A DNA stretch of 64,000 nt, taken from positions 1-64,000 of the forward strand of contig NZ_CAMAYF010000003.1 of NCBI RefSeq assembly GCF_945862485.1, read 5' to 3'. Origin of the DNA: Sphingorhabdus sp. EL138. GTDB lineage: Bacteria; Pseudomonadota; Alphaproteobacteria; Sphingomonadales; Sphingomonadaceae. The stretch's first letter is position 1. Every line of letters begins with the position of its first letter. The notes below the pieces were generated by a model that had not been told where the DNA came from, did not search any database, and saw only the letters and a program-made list of their open reading frames with translations. This document shows, piece by piece, positions 27,427 to 36,839 of the stretch. Both the position numbers and the translations under genes were made by a program.

Positions 27427-28974
27427 TCAACGGTCAGAGCATGTGAACAGCAATATCTCGTTCGGCGTGGTCGGTAATTGCGCCGATATGGTCTTGTTCA
27501 TATTTTCAATGTTGGTCAGTTGCTCTGGGTCGGCAGTGCAAGTTTTTACGTCATAGAGTTGCCGTGCCGCACGGGCGGATTGCATGGCATCATTGCCCGG
27601 CAAGAAACGTTCAATACGGTAGATATCGGTTTCTGGAGCGTAGCTGATAACCGAAATTTGCGCGTCATTATTGGGCACAAAGCTGCGCACCCAACGGCCA
27701 CCGCTTTCGACATATTGTGTTCGTCCGTTTATGCATCCATCGGACTGCCACGTAAATTCGACGTCCGCGGTGTCGGACATAGTGACACGGCTGCGTTGGG
27801 GCTGCAACACGCAAATCTTCGCCAGCGGTTCGGCAGAAACGGCACTATTTTGGGAAACGCCATCGTCTGGCATATCAGCGGTCAATGCAGCCCGGACACG
27901 ATCGTCGACTTCGTCAAACGATGGACGAGCTGCAAAAATTCCTACCGCCATGACAAAAAGCACGGCGCCGGCGGCAACGGCGGACTTAAATCTATCCCGC
28001 TGCTCCCGTTCGGAAAACTGCCATGCAGCGCCGCCTGCGACGGCGCTTAAAACCAGCAACAGCCCAGCGAGTGCGAGATGGTTTTCCCGTTCACCGATAA
28101 CGGCATGTTCGGCATCGCTGCGTACCTTGCCTTCACGGCTGCGGCGCAGTTCTAAGGCAACGCGCGCCTCTTGTTCTATCTTGGCGCGTGTGGATGCCTC
28201 AAGCTCCGCCTCGGCGCGCGTTAACTCAGCGACCGACCGGCAATCCCCCCGCACAGAGCGGAACGTGACCCCGCGATTGGCAAGAAATGCCGACAATTCG
28301 CGCGCAGATATCGCGAAGTAAAATTCCGCACCGCCATCCGTAGGGACGGACCCGAAACTATTGATGCCCAGCACGCGTCCGCAGGCATCAACAATGGGCC
28401 CGCCGCTATTACCCGGGGCAATAGGCGCTGTATGCAAAAGCGATTCTACGGACTTGGACGTTCGTCCAGAAGAGACCGTTCCCCGCGTTTTTACGGGTTG
28501 CTGCGGACGGAGCACATCGGCTTCGCTCTGTTCCAAGGCGACATCCACGCTCGCGGGATAACCAATGGCAAATACGTCTGCGCCATCTTCCGGCGTTCCT
28601 GCAAAAATGCTCGCAGGCACGAGCGCGCCAGACGTCAATTGCAATAAGGCGAGGTCTTTACCCGGCAGGCTGGCCGAAACTCTTGCACGATAGCTTTGCG
28701 TGCCATCGGAGGGTACGATGACGATCTGCACACTGTCATCACCGCTGGCCATTTCAACAACATGGGCATTGGTAACGATTTTGTCGCGCGCAACAGCCAC
28801 GCCAGAGCCGATGCTCACGATGCTCTGCTGTCCTTCGGTGGAACTATATACGATGACTCGCACGACGCTACGGGCGGCGGCGCTGATGTCACTTGCATCG
28901 GCAAGCGCAGGTGCAGCGAATGACGGAGACAGTATCAAGCACAGCGCCGCAAAATATCGCATGAGTTTAGTCAT
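27427..28974 (-). CDS. Trypsin-like serine protease with two C-terminal transmembrane segments
   Basis: A 515-residue S1C-like protease with an N-terminal signal segment (MRYFAALCLILSPSFAAPALA). The triad is complete: His in KIVTNAHVVEM, Asp in GKDLALLQL, Ser in APIAPGNSGGPIV. Unlike DegP it has no PDZ domain. After a coiled, charged helix (EAELEASTRAKIEQEARVA) there are two hydrophobic segments (LALAGLLLVLSAVAGGAAW and AVAAGAVLFVMAVGIFAA) and a 150-residue C-terminal domain I do not recognise. The start at 28974 is one choice; 28989 is five codons longer. It lies just downstream of the penicillin-binding protein gene. Confidence 0.85.
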   Translation of the reverse strand: MTKLMRYFAALCLILSPSFAAPALADASDISAAARSVVRVIVYSSTEGQQSIVSIGSGVAVARDKIVTNAHVVEMASGDDSVQIVIVPSDGTQSYRARVSASLPGKDLALLQLTSGALVPASIFAGTPEDGADVFAIGYPASVDVALEQSEADVLRPQQPVKTRGTVSSGRTSKSVESLLHTAPIAPGNSGGPIVDACGRVLGINSFGSVPTDGGAEFYFAISARELSAFLANRGVTFRSVRGDCRSVAELTRAEAELEASTRAKIEQEARVALELRRSREGKVRSDAEHAVIGERENHLALAGLLLVLSAVAGGAAWQFSEREQRDRFKSAVAAGAVLFVMAVGIFAARPSFDEVDDRVRAALTADMPDDGVSQNSAVSAEPLAKICVLQPQRSRVTMSDTADVEFTWQSDGCINGRTQYVESGGRWVRSFVPNNDAQISVISYAPETDIYRIERFLPGNDAMQSARAARQLYDVKTCTADPEQLTNIENMNKTISAQLPTTPNEILLFTCSDR

Positions 28975-28992
28975 GACAGAAAAGAACACGCA

Positions 28993-31098
28993 TCAACGTG
29001 GTTCCGGCGCGGGACGTTCCGCGCTGGGCGTAGGCTGAATATTGGCGCCATCGCGATCAAGTGTAATTTCAAACGGAACGCCATTCACGTCTGTGTTCAC
29101 GGTCACGCCCTGCCCCTGATCGACGCGTATTTCTGAATTGCCTATGTCGACTGGCAATTCTTGCAACTCCAGAAGATCAAGCGGTTCAATCGGACCTTCC
29201 GGATCGGGCGTCTCAACGGTTTTTGGTCTGTTCACCGGCGCTGCATTGCGGATAGACTGGGACATGAAATCCCGCCAAATCCGCGCTGGCAAGCCGCCGC
29301 CGTTAATACCCCTTAGCGGGCTGTTGTCGTCATTGCCGATCCATACCCCGACGACGAGATTGCCCGCGAAGCCGACAAATAAGGCATCGCGATTATCCTG
29401 ACTGGTACCGGTTTTTCCATAGGCCGGAATCGAAAGCCGCGCGGCCCGTCCTGTGCCTTGCTTCACCGATGCCCCCAATAAATCCAGCAACATCCGGTGC
29501 ATACGTCCACTGAAAGAACGCGGTCCGGAGAACAACCACTCAATCCAGCCTTGCTCTTCTTGTTTGAAGGCGTGTGGTTCAACGGGCCATTGGTTGCCCG
29601 CCACACCCGCATAGGCCGCCGTCAATTCTAACAAAGTGACGCCTGAACTTCCGAGCGCTAGGCTCGGGTCCAAAGTGAGCGGACTGCGGATGCCAAGGTC
29701 TTTCGCAGCTTGCTCCACCTCTTTGCCGTCTACTTTTTGGTAAAGCCGCACAGCAGCGACGTTGCTCGATTGGGCAAAGGCTTGCTCCAATGTGATGTCG
29801 CCCCGGTAGCGCAATCCAGAGTTTTTCGGTCGATAACTGCCTTCATTAATGGGGGTATCGGCAATCATCGACTGCGGCGTCATGCCCGAACGAAGGGCCG
29901 CCAGATACACAAAAAGTTTGAATGTCGATCCGGGCTGCCTTTTGGCTTGCGTAGCCCGGTTAAAGGCGGATTGCTTATAGCTTTTGCCCCCAACCATGGC
30001 GACGACCTCACCATTTGGGCGCATCGCCACCAGCGCGATTTGCGCGCTACCAACGCCCGCGCGGGCGACAACCTTGCGGGCAATATTCTGCAAACGCGCG
30101 TCTAGTGTTGTGGTTATCCGCACGTCGGAATATCCGCTTTCGGTCAGCAGCCGCGCCTGCGGAATGGCCCAGTCGGCAAAATATGTACCCGTCGGCAATG
30201 TCTCGCGGACACGCACGTCCAACCGTGCGACGGGGGTGGCATCGGCTTTGGCCTGTGTAATGGCCTGATTGGCCACCATCGCCCTGAGAACAAGCTTGGC
30301 GCGCTTTGCGGCACGTTCGGGGTTCTTAGTCGGGGCCAGGCGTGACGGCGCTTGCACAAGGCCCGCCAGCATGACCGATTGACTCAGCGTTAAACGCTCC
30401 GGCTGTCGATAAAAATAATGCAGCGATGCGGCGCGCAGGCCGTAGACATTGTCACCAAAATAGACATTCGACAGATAACGTCCGAGTATTTCGTCCTTCG
30501 TCAGGCGCCCTTCAAGCCAGAAGGCAATGAGCATTTCACGCGCCTTGCGGGTGAGGCTACGTTCGGGCGTCAGAAAGGTGAATTTGGCAAGCTGCTGCGT
30601 AATAGTGCTGCCGCCTTGGGTAATCCCGCTGCCAAAAACGTTTGACCATGCTGCGCGCGCGAGGCCGCGCGGATCAATGCCCCAATGCGAATAAAAACGC
30701 CGATCCTCGATCGACAAAAAAGCCTGCACTACATGCGGGGGCAATTCAGTAACGTCGACAGGTCGATCAACGATTGCGCCGTTGCGCGCGATAGGTGTGC
30801 CGTCGGAGGCAAGCAATGTAATCCGCGGCGGCGCAATCGGCTGAAGCGATTTTGATAATGGTGCAGTGATCGCTAGCCAAAGCAAGAGGAGCACGAACAT
30901 CGCAATCAGGCCTGCGACCGTTCGTCGGAACCACCACCAGCGCGTCTTGCCTAAAAACAGGCGCTTAGCCGGCACAGGAGCAGCATCATTCCATGGCTGC
31001 GGATCGTCGGGAAATTGCTGCGCATAATTATCATCGAAAGCAGCAAGCCGACCATCGATATCCGTATTTTTATTTGAAGAAGATCGCCGGAAAAGCAT
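28993..31098 (-). CDS. Bifunctional class A penicillin-binding protein (PBP1A family)
   Basis: A 701-residue peptidoglycan synthase. A cytoplasmic N-terminus of about 60 residues leads to one membrane helix (AGLIAMFVLLLLWLAITAPL). The glycosyltransferase domain shows its catalytic Glu in FLSIEDRRFYSHWG and GGSTITQQLAKFTFLTPERS. The transpeptidase domain has the SxxK serine in QPGSTFKLFVY, the SxN motif in AQSSNVAAVRL and KTG in AYGKTGTSQDN. A Pro/Glu-rich tail ends the protein. It heads an operon with a protease, a solute-binding lipoprotein and a DUF4112 protein. Confidence 0.95.
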   Translation of the reverse strand: MLFRRSSSNKNTDIDGRLAAFDDNYAQQFPDDPQPWNDAAPVPAKRLFLGKTRWWWFRRTVAGLIAMFVLLLLWLAITAPLSKSLQPIAPPRITLLASDGTPIARNGAIVDRPVDVTELPPHVVQAFLSIEDRRFYSHWGIDPRGLARAAWSNVFGSGITQGGSTITQQLAKFTFLTPERSLTRKAREMLIAFWLEGRLTKDEILGRYLSNVYFGDNVYGLRAASLHYFYRQPERLTLSQSVMLAGLVQAPSRLAPTKNPERAAKRAKLVLRAMVANQAITQAKADATPVARLDVRVRETLPTGTYFADWAIPQARLLTESGYSDVRITTTLDARLQNIARKVVARAGVGSAQIALVAMRPNGEVVAMVGGKSYKQSAFNRATQAKRQPGSTFKLFVYLAALRSGMTPQSMIADTPINEGSYRPKNSGLRYRGDITLEQAFAQSSNVAAVRLYQKVDGKEVEQAAKDLGIRSPLTLDPSLALGSSGVTLLELTAAYAGVAGNQWPVEPHAFKQEEQGWIEWLFSGPRSFSGRMHRMLLDLLGASVKQGTGRAARLSIPAYGKTGTSQDNRDALFVGFAGNLVVGVWIGNDDNSPLRGINGGGLPARIWRDFMSQSIRNAAPVNRPKTVETPDPEGPIEPLDLLELQELPVDIGNSEIRVDQGQGVTVNTDVNGVPFEITLDRDGANIQPTPSAERPAPEPR

Positions 31099-31110
31099 CG
31101 CGTGGCTGTA

Positions 31111-31124
31111 TTATATCGATATAA
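31111..31124. promoter_or_regulatory. 14-bp perfect palindrome upstream of the PBP gene
   Basis: TTATATCGATATAA is fully self-complementary and ends 12 bases before the penicillin-binding protein start codon. It could be a regulator site in the leader, or chance in AT-rich spacer sequence. No T-run is present. Confidence 0.35.
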
Positions 31125-31168
31125 CGGTGAAGGCGAGTAGATATTTGATGCACCACGCCATCATCCCA

Positions 31169-32161
31169 TCACGCCCGACCGAGATCGCCCTTGCCGACGG
31201 TTCCGCTCGCCATCTCTAACATCCGGTCGAGGCTTTTCTTTGCGCCCAATCGAACTGTTTCATCAAGTTCGATCTGCGGGGTCAAATCACGCAGCGCGAG
31301 ATATAGTTTCTCCATCGTATTGAGTGCCATATAAGGGCAGATATTGCAGGCGCAGTTACCATCTGCACCCGGTGCGCCGATAAACGTCTTGCTTGGTTCC
31401 GCCTTTTCCATCTGGTGTATGATGTGCGGCTCCGTGGCGACGATCAAGGTATCCCCCTCCAACGTCTGCGCATATTGCAAGATACCGCTGGTGCTGCCGA
31501 CATAATCCGCATGATCGATGATATGCGGCGGGCATTCGGGGTGGGCCGCAACAGGAACGCCCGGATATTGCGCCTTTAGCTTCAAAAGTTCGGTTTCCGA
31601 AAATGCCTCATGCACAATGCATACACCAGGCCACAACAGCATCTCGCGGTTGAACTTGCGGGCAAGATAGCCGCCCAAATGCCGGTCTGGACCAAAAATA
31701 ATTTTCTGCTCTGGCGGAATTTGGCTCAGAATTGTTTCAGCACTGCTGCTGGTGACGATGATGTCCGAAAGCGCCTTCACTTCCGCCGAGCAGTTGATGT
31801 AGGTCAGCGCGATATGATCAGGATGGGCCGCACGAAACGCCTTGAATTTACCCGGCGGGCACGCATCTTCCAATGAACAGCCAGCGGCCATGTCCGGTAA
31901 AATGACGGTTTTCTGCGGACTTAAAATCTTTGCGGTTTCCGCCATGAATTTTACGCCGCAAAAGGCGATGACGTCTGCATCAGTCTCTGCCGCACGCTTG
32001 CTCAACTCAAGGCTATCGCCCACGAAGTCCGCCAAGTCCTGAATCTCGGGCTTTTGATAATAATGCGCGAGAATGACGGCATTTCGTTCTTTTTTCAGCC
32101 GGTTGATTTCTGCGAGTAGATCAAGGCCTTGCAAATTTTCGCGGAGCGTTGGGGCGTTCAT
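31169..32161 (-). CDS. nadA: Quinolinate synthase
   Basis: A 330-residue [4Fe-4S] enzyme that condenses iminoaspartate (from NadB) with dihydroxyacetone phosphate to quinolinate. Characteristic stretches are NAVILAHYYQKPEIQDLADF, FCGVKFMAETAKIL, DMAAGCSLEDACPP, YINCSAEVKAL, HPECPPHIIDHADYVGSTSG and NCACNICPYMALNTME; the last includes one cluster cysteine. The length and domain set are complete. It is a single gene here, separate from nadB and nadC. Confidence 0.96.
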   Translation of the reverse strand: MNAPTLRENLQGLDLLAEINRLKKERNAVILAHYYQKPEIQDLADFVGDSLELSKRAAETDADVIAFCGVKFMAETAKILSPQKTVILPDMAAGCSLEDACPPGKFKAFRAAHPDHIALTYINCSAEVKALSDIIVTSSSAETILSQIPPEQKIIFGPDRHLGGYLARKFNREMLLWPGVCIVHEAFSETELLKLKAQYPGVPVAAHPECPPHIIDHADYVGSTSGILQYAQTLEGDTLIVATEPHIIHQMEKAEPSKTFIGAPGADGNCACNICPYMALNTMEKLYLALRDLTPQIELDETVRLGAKKSLDRMLEMASGTVGKGDLGRA

Positions 32162-32298
32162 GCGGTACTACCTTTGCCATGCCGAACCTATTCCGGCAGC
32201 TGAATTGATCGCCTATGTGGTCGATTTGGGTTCGCGAAACAAGGCTAACTTCAGGCTCTTATCGGTTTTTACGCATATTGGGAACAGCCACTATGCCT

Positions 32299-33231
32299 TC
32301 ACGTTTCTGTGACAAGATGCCAACCATCACCTTGTACTGCGACACGCCCCTGATTTTGCAAATCGACAAGATGTGCAAGAACCGAGCGCCCAGCAGCGCC
32401 AAACAGGCGTGGGTCTAAACCCTTATACATCGCGGCCACCATGTTGGGAATGTGCCCCTCACCGCCCTCAAGCAAAGTCACAATCTGGCGTTCGCGTTGC
32501 CGGCGATGGCCAATCATTCCCCGCACAAGCTGGCGCGGGTTGTTTACCGCCGGGCCATGCGCCGGATAATAGACGCGGTCGTCGCGTTCATATAATTTCT
32601 GCAAGCTCGCCATATAATCGCTCATATCGCCGTCAGGTGGGCTGACAACGCTGGTCGACCATTTCATCACATGGTCGCCCGTGAACAACGCCCCGCTTTC
32701 CCGCAAAGCGAAGCAGAGATGGTTGCTGGTGTGCCCCGGCGTCGCCACGGCCTCTAGCGTCCACCCATCGCCTGAAATGGTTTCTGCGTCCTTAAGGATG
32801 CGATCCGGCTGGTAATCAGGGTCAAAGGCACTGTCGGCGCGCGGACCATCATCGCGCAGCACCAATGGCGCGCAGCCAATGATCGGCGCGCCCGTGGCGA
32901 CTTTCAAGGGCGCAGCGGCTGGCGAATGGTCGCGATGGGTATGTGTGCACAGGATCGCGGTGACTTTTGCGTCGCCCACTGCGCTCAAAATCGCCTCCAC
33001 ATGGCCCTCGCCATGAATGTCTGCGGGGTCACCAACGCTTTGACCACTCCCAACGGGGCCAGGGTCGATGATAGCAACGTCCGTCTTATTGCCGACAATC
33101 CAGGTCTGCGTGCCCGTATAGGTATAAGGCGAGGCATTAGGCGCCAGAACGCGCCGCACAAGTGGCTCATGCTGCTCAATTTCGCCGGCTTTGATGGTGT
33201 CGGGCCATTTCATTCCGGCGATATGGCGCAT
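32299..33231 (-). CDS. MBL-fold metallo-hydrolase with C-terminal winged helix (LACTB2-like)
   Basis: A 310-residue metallo-beta-lactamase-fold hydrolase. The zinc motif HxHxDH is in LCTHTHRDHSPAAAP, with further ligands in TPGHTSNHLCF and FTGDHVMKW. The C-terminal region (GMIGHRRQRERQIVTLL onward) is the winged-helix extension seen in LACTB2-type proteins, whose animal member is an endoribonuclease; bacterial members are mostly of unknown substrate. The ATG at 33231 is chosen; TTG 33240 is a three-codon alternative. It lies between nadA and an M56 gene remnant. Confidence 0.85.
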   Translation of the reverse strand: MRHIAGMKWPDTIKAGEIEQHEPLVRRVLAPNASPYTYTGTQTWIVGNKTDVAIIDPGPVGSGQSVGDPADIHGEGHVEAILSAVGDAKVTAILCTHTHRDHSPAAAPLKVATGAPIIGCAPLVLRDDGPRADSAFDPDYQPDRILKDAETISGDGWTLEAVATPGHTSNHLCFALRESGALFTGDHVMKWSTSVVSPPDGDMSDYMASLQKLYERDDRVYYPAHGPAVNNPRQLVRGMIGHRRQRERQIVTLLEGGEGHIPNMVAAMYKGLDPRLFGAAGRSVLAHLVDLQNQGRVAVQGDGWHLVTET

Positions 33232-33248
33232 ATCAGACAAAAGAGAAA

Positions 33249-33272
33249 GGGGCGGCCCGTAAAAACCGCCCC
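33249..33272 (-). terminator. Intrinsic terminator after the M56 fragment
   Basis: GGGGCGG (33249-33255) pairs with CCGCCCC (33266-33272); on the minus strand the stem is followed by the T-rich TTTCTCTTTTG. It lies 66 bp past the M56-fragment stop codon. Confidence 0.6.
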
Positions 33273-33337
33273 ATTAGAGTTCTGACCCTAGAACCGAAAA
33301 GCGCAGCCAGAGGTTCTGTGATAGTTTGCCAGTCAAT

Positions 33338-34282
33338 TTACTTGTCGGTTTGCGCCTCGAGCTGGCGGATCTCTTGATCCAGCTTTTCGATCACATCTTT
33401 GCGCACGGCTTTGGGAATATCTTTTTCCGAAGCAATCTCACTACGTGCCTCGCGCAAGCCTTTTATCGCTTCAATTCGGGCAATCTTTGCTTGCCCCTTG
33501 CCGCACATTACAAGGCGGACGCGCGCCTTTTTCGTACCATCCGAACCTTCGACATCGGCAGTGACGGGTTGCTCGGCGGCAGTGCAGTTTTCGGTCATTT
33601 CTTGAATGTCGATCTCAGGTATATCGGCGGCGGCTTTTATGATGATCCGCTTGGGTTCCAATATCCCGCGCGCGCCTTCGGCCATAGCCGCATCGGCCGC
33701 TTTGCCAGACGCTTCAGCCTCGCCGACCATTTTTTCGACTTCCTCCTCCGTCAGCTTCTTGTCGGTCCGGAAGATGAAGATTTTACCGTCACGTTCGACC
33801 TTGGTGACATCTTTGTTATCGCCGTCATGGCCGACGATATCGACCTCTTTCCCGTCGCGCTTTATCTTGATGATCCGGACATCGCGCTTGACCGCTTCGG
33901 CCTTGCTATCGGCAGCAGTTGCATCCTGTGCAACCACGGCGGGCACAACTGTTGCTGTAAGCGGCAGGACAATAGCAGCGGCGGCCATAACACCGATTTT
34001 CCCAAACAAGCGCCGTTTCGTGCTGGCATTTTTCATATTCAGTCTCCTCAATCGTTCGATGATAGTTTTTGGTGAATTCAGTGCGGTCGCAAAGATCGGC
34101 ACGCCGCCAAACGCTGTCCGCGCCAATGCCCGTCCATAAATGACGCGTTCCTCGGCACCTTTCACCGCTAAGACACGCGCATCGCACGCCACTTCTTGGT
34201 CAACGCGAAAGACGTTCCAACTCAACCACGCGACCGGGTTGAACCCAAAAAGGCACAATAGAGAGGGAGATGCGGACTTCAT
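33338..34282 (-). pseudogene. M56/BlaR1-like metallopeptidase gene, 5'-truncated
   Basis: The 314-residue frame starts in the middle of an M56 (BlaR1/MecR1) membrane peptidase: the segment FGFNPVAWLSWNVFRVDQ followed by EVACDARVLAVKG normally comes directly after the zinc motif HExxH. The first membrane helices and HExxH are missing. One more helix (IGVMAAAAIVLPLTATVV) and a 190-residue charged periplasmic part follow. Just upstream, out of frame, ATG at 34297 reads M-A-R-D-N then stops; adding one base would join it to the frame as RDNLMKSA, resembling M56 proteins. Beyond it lies the terminator of the neighbouring receptor gene, so the 5' end appears deleted and possibly frameshifted. The usual MecI/BlaI partner is absent. 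Confidence 0.65.
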
Positions 34283-34324
34283 CAATTATCTCGCGCCATC
34301 CAATTTCTCCTCCCCAAAAAATCG

Positions 34325-34363
34325 AAAAAAGGCCGAAACCCATTGTGGATTCCAGCCTTTTTT
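34325..34363 (-). terminator. Intrinsic terminator after the TonB-dependent receptor gene
   Basis: AAAAAAGGC (34325-34333) pairs with GCCTTTTTT (34355-34363); on the minus strand the stem ends in a T-run. It lies 21 bases past the receptor stop codon. Confidence 0.85.
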
Positions 34364-34383
34364 TGAGCCTAAAGGGCTTTTTG

Positions 34384-36777
34384 TTATTTCGCGCCGAAAT
34401 TGATTTTCGCTGTTACGCCAAAATAACGATCTGCCTCGCGGGGGATGATGTAGCGATATGCACCACCGGGACCACCCGATACGATCGAAGATGCAAAACT
34501 CTTGTCGAACAGGTTCTTAACCTGAAACGCAAGTCGCCAGCCATCATTCGGATCAACCAAAGCTGCGGACAAATCGACAATCGCGTAGCCATCTACGGTC
34601 GAACCAAGGCGCACAGCCGGGTTCGCACTTGCTTCGTAAATTTGGTCGGACTGCATTGCGATTTGGCTTCCCAATTCGATATTCGCAAAACCTGAAGTTT
34701 CAATGTCATATTGCGCGCCAAGCGACATTTTCCACTTTGGAGCATTCGCTAGAGGCGTACCCTTGGCGACCAATTGTGATGCATCGGCACCTGGTGGCAA
34801 ACGGAAATTCTCAACCTGTGCCTTGTTGTATGCAACGCCGCCCGAAAGGCTGAAGTTCCGCAATGGCGATGCAACAAAATCAACCTCGAAACCCTTTGTT
34901 GAAACCGAGCCAGCATTTGTAAGGCGCGTGGTACGCACACCGGCCACGAAATCGGGGCTGTTTGCCTGATAGTTGTTATACTTGGCATAATATGCCGCGA
35001 GGTTAACAATCAGATCACCGTCAAGAAGCGTATTTTTCAATCCCACTTCATACGCGTTGACCGTTTCCGGTGCGATAACACCGGCGCCCGGCGTCGTTAG
35101 GTTGTAGAATATATTGTAGGCTGGACCTTTATAGCCACGGGTATAGCTTGCATAAGCCATATTGTTTTGCGTGAGGTCAGCCTGCACGGCTGCCTTGCCC
35201 GAAACGTTATTGTTGCTGGTGCTGGTGGTGAAGGGAACACCGTTTGACGCGCCGGCCACAAAGCCTGTTGCCGGGGCTGTTGCCACGAGACCTTTATTAT
35301 ATACGCCCGCGTCAAAACTTGGTTGTACGCCTGGGCCCGCCAAGGATGTACGGCGAATATGGTTCACGTCCAATTCGTCATGTGTGTAGCGCAGACCACC
35401 AATGAAGCGCAGACTTTCGGACAGGTTCAACGTCGCCTGTCCAAATACCGACATATTTTTGAATGTCGAACCAAAGTCAGCCGTTCCGGCAGGAGTTGTG
35501 ATCGTCGACGCCCCCGCAGCCGTTGAACAAGGTGTGAGGCCCGGCACCACCGCAGCAAGCGTTGATGCTGAACATGTGATCACATTGCGCGTGAATGTCC
35601 GGTCCGATTCCGCCTTCGAATAATATGCTCCGATGACATATTCGAGGAACTGCCCGGTTGGTGAAGCAATTCGAATTTCCTGAGTTAAGGTATTCGATGT
35701 TTGCGGGCCATTATCATGTAATTGGTTCAAACCAACATAGGGCCGATCGAGCCAGTCGCCGTCGCGGATTTCAGTGTTATCCCAGCCACGATAGCTGGTA
35801 ATTGAAGTCACGCTATGCTCGCCCAGTTCCATGTCTGCTTGCAGCGCAATGCCCCAGCTTTCTTCCTTCGTCGCAGTGACGAGGTTCTGCCGAATGTTGC
35901 GTGAGTCCGAACGATCAAAGCCAGTTCCAACCAGCGCCAGAGCGGCCGCGTTGGTTGGCGTGTTGCCAATAATTTCGGCACAGCAATCGTCATCGGCTTT
36001 ACGGTAATCGGCGCGCAGCGTCAGCATTACTTTTTCGCTAACGTCGGCTTCAATCGCGCCGCGAACACTATAATGTTCATAGCCATTGACCTTTTTACCC
36101 GTGGTCAAATTGTTAATGTTGCCGTCATAGCTTCCGTAAAATCCGGTGAAGCGCGAACGCACATTGGCGCTTAGCGACAAGTTAACCGTCGCACGACCGC
36201 GATATTCGGATTTCGTGAAAAATGAACCTTCGACCGTCGCGCCATATTCAGCCGTCGGACGCTTCGTCACGATGCTTACTACACCAGCGGATGCGTTCTT
36301 TCCGAACAATGTGCCCTGTGGTCCGCGCAAAACTTCGATACGCTCAACGTCGAACAAATCCGTGAAGCCTTCACCAGCACGGCTCAAGACCACACCATCG
36401 AGAACAGCAGCGACCGATGGCTCAGCAGCAATCGAGAAGTTGATGGTGCCAACGCCGCGCAGGAACAATGCCTGGTTCAGTGACGTACCCGCCTTGCGGA
36501 AGTTCAAACTTGGAACGAGATACTGGGCATTTTCAAGGGTGATGCCGCCATTATTGGCGACAGCCTCTCCGCCAACAACGGAGACAGCAAGCGGAATATC
36601 CTGCAAACGCTCTTCACGCTTTTGCGCGGTTACGATGATTTCTGCATTGGCAGAATCATCTTCTGCTGGAGCGGTCTGCGCCATTACGGGCAGGCTTACC
36701 CCTGCCATGATAGCAGCGCTTGCGAACAATGAAGCGCGGATGAAAGACGATTTCTTAAATTCAGAACTGAACATCAT
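34384..36777 (-). CDS. TonB-dependent outer-membrane receptor (candidate sulfoquinovose/sulfolipid-glycoside uptake)
   Basis: A 797-residue outer-membrane active transporter. The start at 36777 has GGGAGG five bases upstream; the open frame runs further but only antisense to the next gene. A signal peptide (SLFASAAIMAGVSLPVMAQ) precedes a TonB box (AEIIVTAQKREERLQDIP), the plug domain (YLVPSLNF, FDVERIEVLRGPQGTLFGKN, GVVSIVTKRP) and a 22-strand barrel to the C-terminal AKINFGAK. TonB receptors of this size import siderophores, cobalamin or glycans. The substrate is inferred from context: it is divergent from the sulfoquinovosidase operon and shares its control region. Confidence 0.93.
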   Translation of the reverse strand: MMFSSEFKKSSFIRASLFASAAIMAGVSLPVMAQTAPAEDDSANAEIIVTAQKREERLQDIPLAVSVVGGEAVANNGGITLENAQYLVPSLNFRKAGTSLNQALFLRGVGTINFSIAAEPSVAAVLDGVVLSRAGEGFTDLFDVERIEVLRGPQGTLFGKNASAGVVSIVTKRPTAEYGATVEGSFFTKSEYRGRATVNLSLSANVRSRFTGFYGSYDGNINNLTTGKKVNGYEHYSVRGAIEADVSEKVMLTLRADYRKADDDCCAEIIGNTPTNAAALALVGTGFDRSDSRNIRQNLVTATKEESWGIALQADMELGEHSVTSITSYRGWDNTEIRDGDWLDRPYVGLNQLHDNGPQTSNTLTQEIRIASPTGQFLEYVIGAYYSKAESDRTFTRNVITCSASTLAAVVPGLTPCSTAAGASTITTPAGTADFGSTFKNMSVFGQATLNLSESLRFIGGLRYTHDELDVNHIRRTSLAGPGVQPSFDAGVYNKGLVATAPATGFVAGASNGVPFTTSTSNNNVSGKAAVQADLTQNNMAYASYTRGYKGPAYNIFYNLTTPGAGVIAPETVNAYEVGLKNTLLDGDLIVNLAAYYAKYNNYQANSPDFVAGVRTTRLTNAGSVSTKGFEVDFVASPLRNFSLSGGVAYNKAQVENFRLPPGADASQLVAKGTPLANAPKWKMSLGAQYDIETSGFANIELGSQIAMQSDQIYEASANPAVRLGSTVDGYAIVDLSAALVDPNDGWRLAFQVKNLFDKSFASSIVSGGPGGAYRYIIPREADRYFGVTAKINFGAK

Positions 36778-36810
36778 ATGTACCTCCCTAAAAATGGCCA
36801 TCCGCTTCTC

Positions 36811-36839
36811 AACTAAATCACTTGAGTTTGCGCAAGCAA
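36811..36839 (-). promoter_or_regulatory. Candidate receptor promoter with overlapping LacI-type operator
   Basis: On the minus strand TTGCTT (36834-36839) and TTAGTT (36811-36816) lie 17 bases apart, giving a leader of about 25 bases. The perfect palindrome TTGCGCAA (36828-36835), with the central CG typical of LacI-family operators, overlaps the -35 box and spacer. The LacI gene in the divergent operon is the obvious candidate ligand. Both sites are short and unproven. Confidence 0.35.
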
